Source of the DNA: Pseudomonadota bacterium
GTDB taxonomy: Bacteria; Pseudomonadota; Gammaproteobacteria; Steroidobacterales; Steroidobacteraceae
Length of the DNA: 7,395 bases
Direction: 5' to 3'
NCBI GenBank assembly: GCA_021792815.1
Contig: JAJYTX010000117.1
Span: 1-7,395, forward strand
Shown here: piece by piece, positions 1 to 5,251 of the stretch
Layout of the letters: every line of letters starts with the position of its first letter
How positions within the stretch are numbered: the first letter of the stretch is position 1
Position numbers and translations under genes: made by a program
Notes under the pieces: generated by a model
Told to the model about the DNA's origin: nothing
Database searches by the model: none
Seen by the model: the letters and a program-made list of their open reading frames with translations, nothing else

Positions 1-1265
1 GCTTCTTCGAGACGCTGGCCGAGGCAGAGGGCTGGCTCACGCTGGTGCGCGAGATGTATCCGGGTGCCTGGGCGGGCGAGGCGCCCGGCAAGAAGCTGCG
101 GGCCCGCGCCGCGGCCGCGGCCGCCGCTCAGGCCGCGCACGCGAGCGGGCCACATGCCGCGGCTCCTGCGCCCGGCCAGCCGCCCGAATCGCCGGCCGGC
201 CTACCCGCGGATGTGGCGGCGCGGGTGCCCACGCTGCACCCGGCTGAAGCTCGGCGCGAGGCGGTTTCGCACTCCGTCCACAGCCCGGATACCGGCAGCG
301 CCACCGCGCCCGCGGACGTCGAACCTGAGACCGTTGAAGTGCTCAGCCTGAATTCGTCCGAAAATGCCCCGCGGGGCGCGGCCGCCGGGCGAAGCGGACA
401 TCCGACCGGGCGACCGGCCGCGGCGCAAGGCGTGCCGCTCGCGAATTCCAACATCAAGGAAGTGCTCGCGGCGCTCGATGAGCCTGCGGTCGACCGGGGC
501 CGCTCGGCACCCGCAGACACGCGCACCATGCCGGCGCCGGCGCTCGCAGCGGTACCGGCAACTCTCAGTGACCGCCAGGCGCTGCAGCTGCTCGAAGGCC
601 GCGCGCAGGAAGGTGCCCGGCCCGCGGCCTTCGCCGTCCAGTTGCAGTGGTCGGTGCAGCCGATCCTGCTCGACAAAGTGCCGCCGCTTGCGATCTTCGG
701 CGCCTACACGCTCTATTGCATCGAGGGCAGCCGTGAGGGGCGCAAATGGTTTGGCCTGCGGCTCGGGTTTTTCAACGACCCGATCTCCGCCAAACAGGTC
801 GCAGGCTATGTGCGCTCGGAATTCGCTTCGGTCGCCGTGGTGCCGGTGAGCGCCGAGGAGCGCAAGCAGGTAAGCGGCGACAAGGTCAGCATGCCGATGC
901 CCTCGCCGCCGCGTAAGGCCCAGGGCGTGAGCACCCTGGAGTCGGGCGAGTTCAAGCTGTTCGATTCCGACCATCCCACGGCGGGCGGCGCGGGCCCGGC
1001 GGATCCTCCACCGCACAGCGCGGCGGTACACCAGCTGCATCCGATCGGTGCAGTGCGCGCCGTCAAAGGCGGCAAGATCAACGCCCATGAACGCCGCGCC
1101 CCGCAGACTCTCGAGGAGACCCTGGAGATCCTCGGCGCCCATCAGCTCAGCATCGACGAAGGCCGCAACGGCAGAGGCGGCAGCGGTCCGCCGCGCCGCA
1201 ACGACCGAAGCACGCCGTTTACGCGGCTGCTGGAGCGGTTGGGCGAGCGCGTGAGGAAATCCTGA
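1..1265 (+). CDS. SPOR-like domain protein, 3' part (5' end outside window)
   Basis: The frame is open from base 3 to the TGA at 1263-1265, giving 420 visible residues. A GTG at 45 could start translation, but the in-frame codons before it read as ordinary protein (FFETLAEAEGWLTL), so I take the gene to continue leftwards. Order: a short helical stretch, then a long Ala/Pro-rich, low-complexity linker (about residues 30-190), then a compact domain at about 209-284. That domain begins FAVQLQW and has a FGLRLGFF strand followed by an ISAKQVAGYV helix. This is the pattern of SPOR domains, which bind denuded peptidoglycan at division sites. A disordered segment follows, then a short conserved-looking tail around TLEETLEILGA and FTRLLERLGERV. 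No signal peptide or membrane segment is visible, but the N-terminus is missing. Many SPOR proteins are envelope or division proteins; that role is inferred. The SPOR assignment is moderate because the sequence is divergent. Confidence 0.72.
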   Translation, partial: FFETLAEAEGWLTLVREMYPGAWAGEAPGKKLRARAAAAAAAQAAHASGPHAAAPAPGQPPESPAGLPADVAARVPTLHPAEARREAVSHSVHSPDTGSATAPADVEPETVEVLSLNSSENAPRGAAAGRSGHPTGRPAAAQGVPLANSNIKEVLAALDEPAVDRGRSAPADTRTMPAPALAAVPATLSDRQALQLLEGRAQEGARPAAFAVQLQWSVQPILLDKVPPLAIFGAYTLYCIEGSREGRKWFGLRLGFFNDPISAKQVAGYVRSEFASVAVVPVSAEERKQVSGDKVSMPMPSPPRKAQGVSTLESGEFKLFDSDHPTAGGAGPADPPPHSAAVHQLHPIGAVRAVKGGKINAHERRAPQTLEETLEILGAHQLSIDEGRNGRGGSGPPRRNDRSTPFTRLLERLGERVRKS

Positions 1266-1413
1266 CCGGCGCTGCTGCCCAGGCGTGGGTTGAGCTGCCG
1301 GCCGGATCCACCAACGGTCGTGGGGGCGCCGTCGACTGGGCCCACCAGCGTGGCCTGTTGACCGTGGCCGGCTGGCATGATTCGGCGCGCCGATGTCATC
1401 GTCCGCCGACGCG

Positions 1414-1443
1414 TTGACAATCCATGTTCGGTGAGAGTCCAAT
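1414..1443 (+). promoter_or_regulatory. Possible sigma-70 promoter for the ANTAR gene
   Basis: A perfect -35 hexamer TTGACA lies at 1414-1419. With an 18-base spacer the -10 hexamer is TCCAAT (1438-1443), matching TATAAT at four of six positions but lacking the important A at the second position. It points towards the ANTAR gene and would leave a leader of roughly 245 bases. The call rests mainly on the -35 box. It also conflicts with the folded element at 1429-1512, whose left arm would lie upstream of the transcription start. Confidence 0.22.
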
Positions 1444-1512
1444 GCCACAGACGCAGACACGCTGGGCAGTGGCAACCGGCATGCGAGCTGGGCCTTGGGC
1501 TGTGGCTCACCG
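1429..1512 (+). ncRNA. Possible structured RNA element in the ANTAR leader
   Basis: CGGTGAG (1429-1435) and CTCACCG (1506-1512) are perfect 7-base complements that could close an 84-base domain. Inside it, TGCCAC (1443-1448) can pair with GTGGCA (1469-1474); an alternative is ATGCC (1442-1446) with GGCAT (1478-1482). The rest contains G/C-rich short pairings. I compared the layout from memory with TPP, cobalamin, FMN, glycine, SAH and c-di-GMP riboswitches and saw none of their conserved boxes. GC-rich DNA yields such pairings by chance fairly often, so this is only a candidate. Confidence 0.2.
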
Positions 1513-1530
1513 CACGTCGACGGATGGGGC

Positions 1531-1548
1531 CAGGGGGTCCAGGGGGTC
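1531..1548. repeat. Tandem 9-base direct repeat
   Basis: The unit CAGGGGGTC occurs twice in tandem (1531-1539 and 1540-1548) in the noncoding region before the ANTAR gene. Two copies are too few to suggest a function. Confidence 0.5.
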
Positions 1549-1696
1549 GGATGCTTCTGACGCCGCCGCACGCGCATCGAGCCGTTCGCTAGACGCCGAT
1601 GTTGGCGGCGGCTCGCACTGAAGCGCGGGCAGAGCGACCGCGAGCGTGAACGCGGAGCGCCGCCCGTTGCGGATCTTCGAAGGCGCCTTGACAGCG

Positions 1697-2368
1697 ATGA
1701 AGAAGCGCTCGGCAGTACGTCGCATATTCGTCATCGGACAGAACCCGGCCGTCTGTCGCCGGGTTGCCGATCTGCTCGCTGAACACGGCCATGAGGTGCT
1801 CGTCCATCCGGACCGGCCGGCGCTGATTGCAGCCGTCAACACCAATCCTCCCGATCTCGTGATCATCTGTGCAGCGGATGCATTCGATGCCTCTCTTGGC
1901 ACGATGCTCTCAGCCGAGCTCGCGCTTCCGTTCGCCGTTCTGACCGAAAGCCGTGACGAGGCCGTTGCACGCGCCGCTGCCGCAAGTGGCGCCCTGGCGT
2001 GTCTGCCGAGCGGTTGGGCGGATCTGCAATATGTTCCCATCCTCTGTGCCGCGCTGGCGGATCAGGCGGAAATGCGCGAATTGCGTCTGCGCCTGGAGCA
2101 GCTGTCCGACACGTTGCAGCGATCCAGAACAATCAGTGTGGCGACCGGAGTGTTGATGGAACGTCTGCGCGTACCGCGCACTCACGCGTTCACCACTTTG
2201 CGCACGGCTGCTCGCGCGCAGCGCATCCGCCTCGCGGATTTCGCCAGCTCGCTGCTCACCGCCGTCGAGTCCATCAATCATCTGCGTAGTGATCCGGGTG
2301 ATCCGGCCGGTCGGCCGGATGCGCGGAATTGTGAGCGCCCGCACGCTTCCCATCGGAAACGCCACTAA
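1697..2368 (+). CDS. Pseudo-receiver / ANTAR RNA-binding response regulator
   Basis: A 223-residue protein with an N-terminal receiver-like fold (about 8-120), a helical linker likely to form a coiled coil (about 120-143), and a C-terminal ANTAR domain (about 135-196) showing the ISVATGVLMERL, HAFTTLRTAA and LADFASSLL helices. ANTAR proteins such as AmiR, NasR and EutV bind paired hairpins in nascent RNA and prevent transcription termination. The receiver is degenerate: Gly14-Gln15 replace the acidic pair, Cys58 stands at the phosphoacceptor Asp position, and Ser105 stands at the usual Lys; Thr83 is kept. This resembles the phosphorylation-independent AmiR type. A basic, disordered tail follows the ANTAR domain. 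I chose ATG 1697 because the first receiver strand follows at once; GAAGG at 1679-1683 is somewhat distant, and TTG 1688 or GTG 1646 are alternatives. No partner sensor (AmiC- or NasS-like) is visible. The genes downstream suggest a link to c-di-GMP control, which is inference. Confidence 0.85.
   Translation: MKKRSAVRRIFVIGQNPAVCRRVADLLAEHGHEVLVHPDRPALIAAVNTNPPDLVIICAADAFDASLGTMLSAELALPFAVLTESRDEAVARAAAASGALACLPSGWADLQYVPILCAALADQAEMRELRLRLEQLSDTLQRSRTISVATGVLMERLRVPRTHAFTTLRTAARAQRIRLADFASSLLTAVESINHLRSDPGDPAGRPDARNCERPHASHRKRH
2301..2320 (+). repeat. Perfect inverted repeat in the 3' end of the ANTAR gene
   Basis: ATCCGGCC (2301-2308) and GGCCGGAT (2313-2320) form an 8-base perfect stem around the tetraloop GGTC. 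It lies in the codons for the disordered tail beyond the ANTAR domain and overlaps a tandem GTGATCCGG repeat (2289-2306). No T-tract follows, so it is not an ordinary terminator. In mRNA it would be a very stable hairpin. Confidence 0.6.
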
Positions 2369-2406
2369 GATATCGATGTAGCCGACGCTGACGCACCTCG
2401 CTCCCG

Positions 2407-2425
2407 TGCGTCCGCCGCGGACGCA
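2407..2425 (+). repeat. Perfect inverted repeat between the ANTAR and orphan genes
   Basis: TGCGTCC (2407-2413) and GGACGCA (2419-2425) form a 7-base stem around GCCGC, starting 39 bases after the ANTAR stop codon. There is no following T-run, so it does not look like a standard intrinsic terminator. It could be an mRNA-stabilising or pausing hairpin. Its pentaloop does not fit the six-base AnnGnn loop known for ANTAR targets. Confidence 0.55.
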
Positions 2426-2499
2426 TCGGCGCCCGCCAGTCACCGCTCCATCCCCGCGGCCAGATCCTCCTGGGCCCAATCCATGCCCCGACTCCCCGT

Positions 2500-2515
2500 A
2501 CCGGGTGATCCCGGT
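2500..2515 (+). repeat. Inverted repeat just upstream of the orphan gene
   Basis: ACCGGG (2500-2505) and CCCGGT (2510-2515) pair perfectly around TGAT, ending 25 bases before the preferred GTG start at 2541. It could influence expression of the orphan and GGDEF-EAL genes as an operator or an mRNA hairpin. There is no direct evidence for either. Confidence 0.45.
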
Positions 2516-2540
2516 TCGGACTTGCCCAGGTACAGCCATT

Positions 2541-2897
2541 GTGGATACTCAACGACTGCAAGCGATACAACATCCATGCCGCGTGGGTGATCTCGTCGAT
2601 TCATTGATCGGATCGACCCGGCTCATTCCGGTCGAGGCCACGCGAGTGACATCAACGGCCATCCTGCCGCCGCGCCTGCGGCTGTTGAGTCGCCGCATCG
2701 ACCGACGACACTGCATCTGGCGGTCGTGGAGCGATGGCGCGAGGATCTGGTTCTTCGAAGGCGGCTTCTCGCTCGAATTGTCACGGGAGCGCGGCAAGCC
2801 CGTGATTGAGCTCAGGGAATACGACGAAATCGGCAACATACGGCAGTCGCTCACATTCGTGTCGACGGCCGGGCACGGCTGGGAGAAGTGCGCATGA
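2541..2897 (+). CDS. Unrecognised 118-residue protein, coupled to the GGDEF-EAL gene
   Basis: I do not recognise this protein. The frame is open from 2406, but the first part (2406-2540) is Pro/Arg/His-rich and looks untranslated. GTG 2541 is the most plausible start; GTG 2505 and GTG 2583 are alternatives, and none has a strong ribosome binding site. From 2541 the protein has a short helical start (RVGDLVDSLIG), a basic middle (RLRLLSRRIDRRH) and an aromatic, beta-like C-terminal half containing WRSWSDG, IWFFEGG and LREYDEIG. It has three cysteines, no signal peptide and no membrane helix, so it is probably cytoplasmic. Its TGA overlaps the ATG of the next gene as ATGA, indicating translational coupling. 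It may therefore be a partner or regulator of the c-di-GMP protein, but that is inference. The coordinated downstream overlap and protein-like composition make it likely real. Confidence 0.62.
   Translation: MDTQRLQAIQHPCRVGDLVDSLIGSTRLIPVEATRVTSTAILPPRLRLLSRRIDRRHCIWRSWSDGARIWFFEGGFSLELSRERGKPVIELREYDEIGNIRQSLTFVSTAGHGWEKCA
2881..2888 (+). promoter_or_regulatory. Ribosome binding site setting the GGDEF-EAL start
   Basis: GGGAGAAG lies five bases before ATG 2894 and inside the end of the preceding gene. It favours ATG 2894 over the in-frame GTG at 2888, which falls inside the purine tract itself. Confidence 0.6.
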
Positions 2898-4765
2898 CCC
2901 AGGAAGGAGCCGTTCACTCGCCCGCAAATCAGGTGGTCACGGCGCTGGCGGACCTCTCGAGGAACATCTGCGATGCGGACGACACGGCTGCGCCGGTGGC
3001 CGACACCGGTTCGATTCGTTCCGGTCTGCGCCGTTTGGCGATGGCGGCCCAGGAGTCGGGCATGGCCGCCTACTGCTCGATCGTGCTGCGCACCGCGGAG
3101 CGACTCGAGCCGTCGCTGCGCGCCGGCTCGCTGGCGCCGACGGAAGCGCAGTTCCTGCGGCATTGGGTCGGTGTCTCGCAGGGCCACCTCGGTGAATCAG
3201 TCGTCTTCAGGCACGCGGCCGTGCTGGTCGACCTGCTGGCAGACGGACAGCCGGAGTCGGCGGGCGCGCAGGAGCGGAGTAAGTTGCTGCTGGGACTGAT
3301 CGAGGATCGCGCGCGACTGAAAGGAATGAAGTGTTCGCCGCGGCACGCATCCGGCGGCGAGAGCGGGCGGGGCGCCGACGAGCGGCGGCGCACCATGGCG
3401 TCGAAACTGCCGGTCTTGCGCCGCGCTCCGGCTGCGGCGGATCGGCTGGCCGGCACGCCCGACGGACGGTTCATCGAACCGCAACTGCAACAGATGCTGT
3501 TGGACGCACGCGAAGCGGGCCTGCGGGTGGCGATCCTGTCGGTGGGCATTTGCGGCATCGACGACATCGTCGGCTGCTTCGGGCGGGCGATCGGGGAAGC
3601 TGCGCTGGCGCGCGTCGCCTCGGCTCTTCAGCGTGTCGTGACAGGTGGGGGCGTGACTGCGCGTACCGGCGAAGACCGATTCGTAGTCCTGGTGCCCTGC
3701 GTGTCGGCGGTGCAGATCTCCCGCGAGGCTTCCCGGCTGGTCAAATGTCTCGCCGGGTGCTATGAAATCGGGGGGCACCTGGTATCTCTGCGAGTGCGGG
3801 TCGGCATCGCGATCTTTCCGGATGACGGCAAAAGCGCAGCGGAGTTGCTGCGGAACGCGGCTGTTGCTTTGCGGGACGCCAAGGGGGACAGCGCGCGGGC
3901 CATCCGGTTTTTCGGCCTTCACATGCGCCGCGCGGCTCTGCGTCGTGTGAATGTGGAAGCGGAGTTGCGCGATGCGTTGGAGCATGGAACATTCAGACTG
4001 CACTTTCAGCCGAAAATCTCTGTCGAGTCCGGGAGGGTGACGGGCGTAGAGGCGTTGATTCGCGGGCCGAGGCGGGCGCGACACCTGAGCTCGCCCGGGA
4101 AATTCATCCCGATCGCGGAGGAGACCGGACTCGTCCTGCCGCTCGGCGAGTGGGTGACCCACTCGGTCTGTCGGCAGATCATCGAATGGCGTCGGGAGGC
4201 GAAGCCGATTGCCGCGGTGTCCGTCAATCTCTCACCGGTGCAACTGGCCGCACGACGCACCCGGGAGCGCATTCTGCGCGCTCTGGAGCGTTACGACGTG
4301 CCACCAGGTCTGCTCGAGCTGGAAATAACGGAAACCGCGGTGATGCGCAACCCGGAGGAATCGCTCGACTGTCTTAACGCGCTGGCGCGGCTCGGAGTCC
4401 GGCTGACGCTCGATGATTTCGGCGTCGGCTATTCCAACCTGGGACAGCTGGCGCGCATGCCGTTCACCACGGTCAAAATGGACAAATCGCTGATTGCGCG
4501 CATCGATGCGAGCCGGCGGGACCTGGTGATCGTCAGCAGCATCATCGATATCTGCCACAGGCTCGGAGCGCGGGTGGTCGCAGAAGGTGTCGAGACGACG
4601 CAACAGCGCGATGCGCTGCGTGAGGCGGGATGCGACGAGTATCAGGGCTATCTGTTCGCCGAGCCGATGGACGCCGAATCCCTCGAGATCTGGCTGACGC
4701 GGCGCGCCGCGGATGCGGCAGTGTATAAACCAGCCGATATTCGGGCGGTGGTTCGAGGACAGTGA
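2894..4765 (+). CDS. GGDEF-EAL protein: degenerate cyclase domain, probable active c-di-GMP phosphodiesterase
   Basis: A 623-residue soluble protein. Residues 1-145 are mostly helical and match no sensor domain I know; a basic, disordered linker runs to about 180. A GGDEF domain follows (about 185-345) in which the signature reads GEDRF (259-263); the second Gly and the metal-binding Glu are lost and no RxxD inhibitory site precedes it, so cyclase activity is unlikely. The EAL domain (about 354-603) keeps the expected catalytic set: E386 of the EAL motif, N445, E477, D507-D508 in a DDFGVGYSNL loop, K528, E564 and Q584. EAL enzymes hydrolyse c-di-GMP to pGpG, lowering the signal and usually favouring motility over biofilm. 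The degenerate GGDEF may bind GTP or a partner to regulate the EAL domain, as in other composite proteins; that is inference. No transmembrane segment is seen. The gene overlaps the orphan by four bases and probably shares its transcript, possibly with the ANTAR gene. Confidence 0.93.
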   Translation: MTQEGAVHSPANQVVTALADLSRNICDADDTAAPVADTGSIRSGLRRLAMAAQESGMAAYCSIVLRTAERLEPSLRAGSLAPTEAQFLRHWVGVSQGHLGESVVFRHAAVLVDLLADGQPESAGAQERSKLLLGLIEDRARLKGMKCSPRHASGGESGRGADERRRTMASKLPVLRRAPAAADRLAGTPDGRFIEPQLQQMLLDAREAGLRVAILSVGICGIDDIVGCFGRAIGEAALARVASALQRVVTGGGVTARTGEDRFVVLVPCVSAVQISREASRLVKCLAGCYEIGGHLVSLRVRVGIAIFPDDGKSAAELLRNAAVALRDAKGDSARAIRFFGLHMRRAALRRVNVEAELRDALEHGTFRLHFQPKISVESGRVTGVEALIRGPRRARHLSSPGKFIPIAEETGLVLPLGEWVTHSVCRQIIEWRREAKPIAAVSVNLSPVQLAARRTRERILRALERYDVPPGLLELEITETAVMRNPEESLDCLNALARLGVRLTLDDFGVGYSNLGQLARMPFTTVKMDKSLIARIDASRRDLVIVSSIIDICHRLGARVVAEGVETTQQRDALREAGCDEYQGYLFAEPMDAESLEIWLTRRAADAAVYKPADIRAVVRGQ

Positions 4766-4850
4766 CCTCTGGTGTGCGCTCCCGCGTGCCCGCCTCGCCT
4801 GTGGCAGCGCGGGGCGCCGCAGGTGAACAGGGTGGATGAGACGGGGTGGG

Positions 4851-4872
4851 GCACGGCCGCCATTGGCGGTGC
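4851..4872. terminator. Possible bidirectional terminator between convergent genes
   Basis: In the 114-base gap between the GGDEF-EAL stop and the stop of the minus-strand Cys-rich gene, GCAC (4851-4854) pairs with GTGC (4869-4872) and CGCC (4858-4861) pairs with GGCG (4865-4868), leaving the loop ATT and a small bulge. On the + strand only a short TTT follows, at 4878-4880. The location fits a terminator, but the weak T-tract makes the call tentative. Confidence 0.3.
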
Positions 4873-4879
4873 GCCGCTT

Positions 4880-5182
4880 TCAGCGCTTGCCGAACAGCCT
4901 GTCGAGCGCGGCCCGCGCCTGCTCGATCTCGGCGGTGTTCGGGGCGATGTAGGCGGCTGGCCGGGGCGCGAAGAAATCACAGAAATTGGCGTGCTCCTTG
5001 TCCCGTACCTCCTCGGCGGTCGGTTCGCGGCAGTGCTTGGCGAGGCGGGTGTCGTAATCGACGCACATCCGGCACACGTGCAGCTCCGCCCGGCATGTCG
5101 GACATTCTTCCAGGCGACGCAGCGGCAGCGTCAGCGCCGCGAGTGACGCGCCGCATTTCCAGCAGACCAGTTCGTGCGTCAT
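4880..5182 (-). CDS. Small eight-cysteine, probably zinc-binding protein
   Basis: A 100-residue protein starting at ATG (complement of 5180-5182), with a good GGAGG site nine bases upstream. It has three CxxC pairs, C7-C10 (CWKC), C27-C30 (CPTC) and C37-C40 (CRMC), plus C51 and C68: eight cysteines, enough for two four-Cys zinc sites. After C68 comes an aromatic [10 protein letters not shown] stretch and a short C-terminal helix ([16 protein letters not shown]). I recall similar short Cys-rich conserved hypothetical proteins in Gammaproteobacteria but know of no established function. It lies 69 bases downstream of the uvrA-like gene on the same strand and is probably co-transcribed. A role in nucleic-acid binding or as a repair accessory is guesswork. 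No signal peptide or membrane helix is present. Confidence 0.85.
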   Translation of the reverse strand: MTHELVCWKCGASLAALTLPLRRLEECPTCRAELHVCRMCVDYDTRLAKHCREPTAEEVRDKEHANFCDFFAPRPAAYIAPNTAEIEQARAALDRLFGKR

Positions 5183-5191
5183 GTCAGGGAG

Positions 5192-5196
5192 CCTCC
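5192..5196 (-). promoter_or_regulatory. Ribosome binding site of the Cys-rich gene
   Basis: On the minus strand GGAGG sits nine bases before the ATG, a strong Shine-Dalgarno match that fixes the start. It shows that the gene can be translated independently of the uvrA-like gene upstream. Confidence 0.6.
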
Positions 5197-5210
5197 GGGC
5201 AGTCCGATGG

Positions 5211-5225
5211 GTGCGCGCCGCGCAC
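5211..5225. repeat. Inverted repeat between the uvrA-like and Cys-rich genes
   Basis: GTGCGC (5211-5216) and GCGCAC (5220-5225) pair perfectly around GCC. It lies 26 bases beyond the uvrA-like stop, read on the minus strand. No T-run follows, so it is not a standard terminator; it may be an mRNA-processing or partial-attenuation hairpin, or chance. Confidence 0.4.
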
Positions 5226-5251
5226 TCTACACCCGAACGGCCGCGGGCTCC

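Larger units (their letters stand above)
1266..1696. other. Intergenic region with no convincing gene
   Basis: This stretch separates the SPOR-like gene from the ANTAR regulator. Short open frames exist on both strands, but they are Arg/Ala/Gly-rich, lack ribosome binding sites and show no recognisable domain. A TGA at 1619-1621 interrupts the ANTAR frame, so the regulator does not extend further left. A GTG at 1646 is in frame with the regulator and could add 17 residues; I consider the ATG at 1697 more likely. The region holds a TTGACA hexamer, a possible folded RNA, a 9-base tandem repeat and two small hairpins (1594-1607 and 1638-1655). I see no clear rho-independent terminator after the SPOR-like gene. 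Confidence 0.6.

Noticed and set aside
1266..1300. Terminator after the SPOR-like gene
   Set aside because: No compact stem followed by a T-run is present just after the stop codon.
201..1577. Long minus-strand open frame (458 codons) opposite the SPOR-like gene
   Set aside because: It is Arg/His-rich without a recognisable domain, spans gene and intergenic DNA alike, and is a typical antisense shadow in GC-rich sequence.
1377..1621. Two short plus-strand frames in the gap before the ANTAR gene
   Set aside because: No ribosome binding site, low-complexity composition and no domain; they overlap each other in different frames.
1688..1716. Second TTGACA hexamer, directly before the ANTAR ATG
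   Set aside because: No -10-like hexamer lies 16-19 bases downstream, and a promoter there would begin inside the gene.
2406..2540. 5' extension of the orphan frame from GTG 2406
   Set aside because: It encodes a Pro/Arg/His-rich stretch unlike the rest of the protein and contains hairpins, so it is more likely leader sequence.
2522..2549. Promoter-like pair TTGCCC / GATACT with a 16-base spacer
   Set aside because: Only four of six matches in each box, and it overlaps the preferred start of the orphan gene; it would need a later start at 2583.
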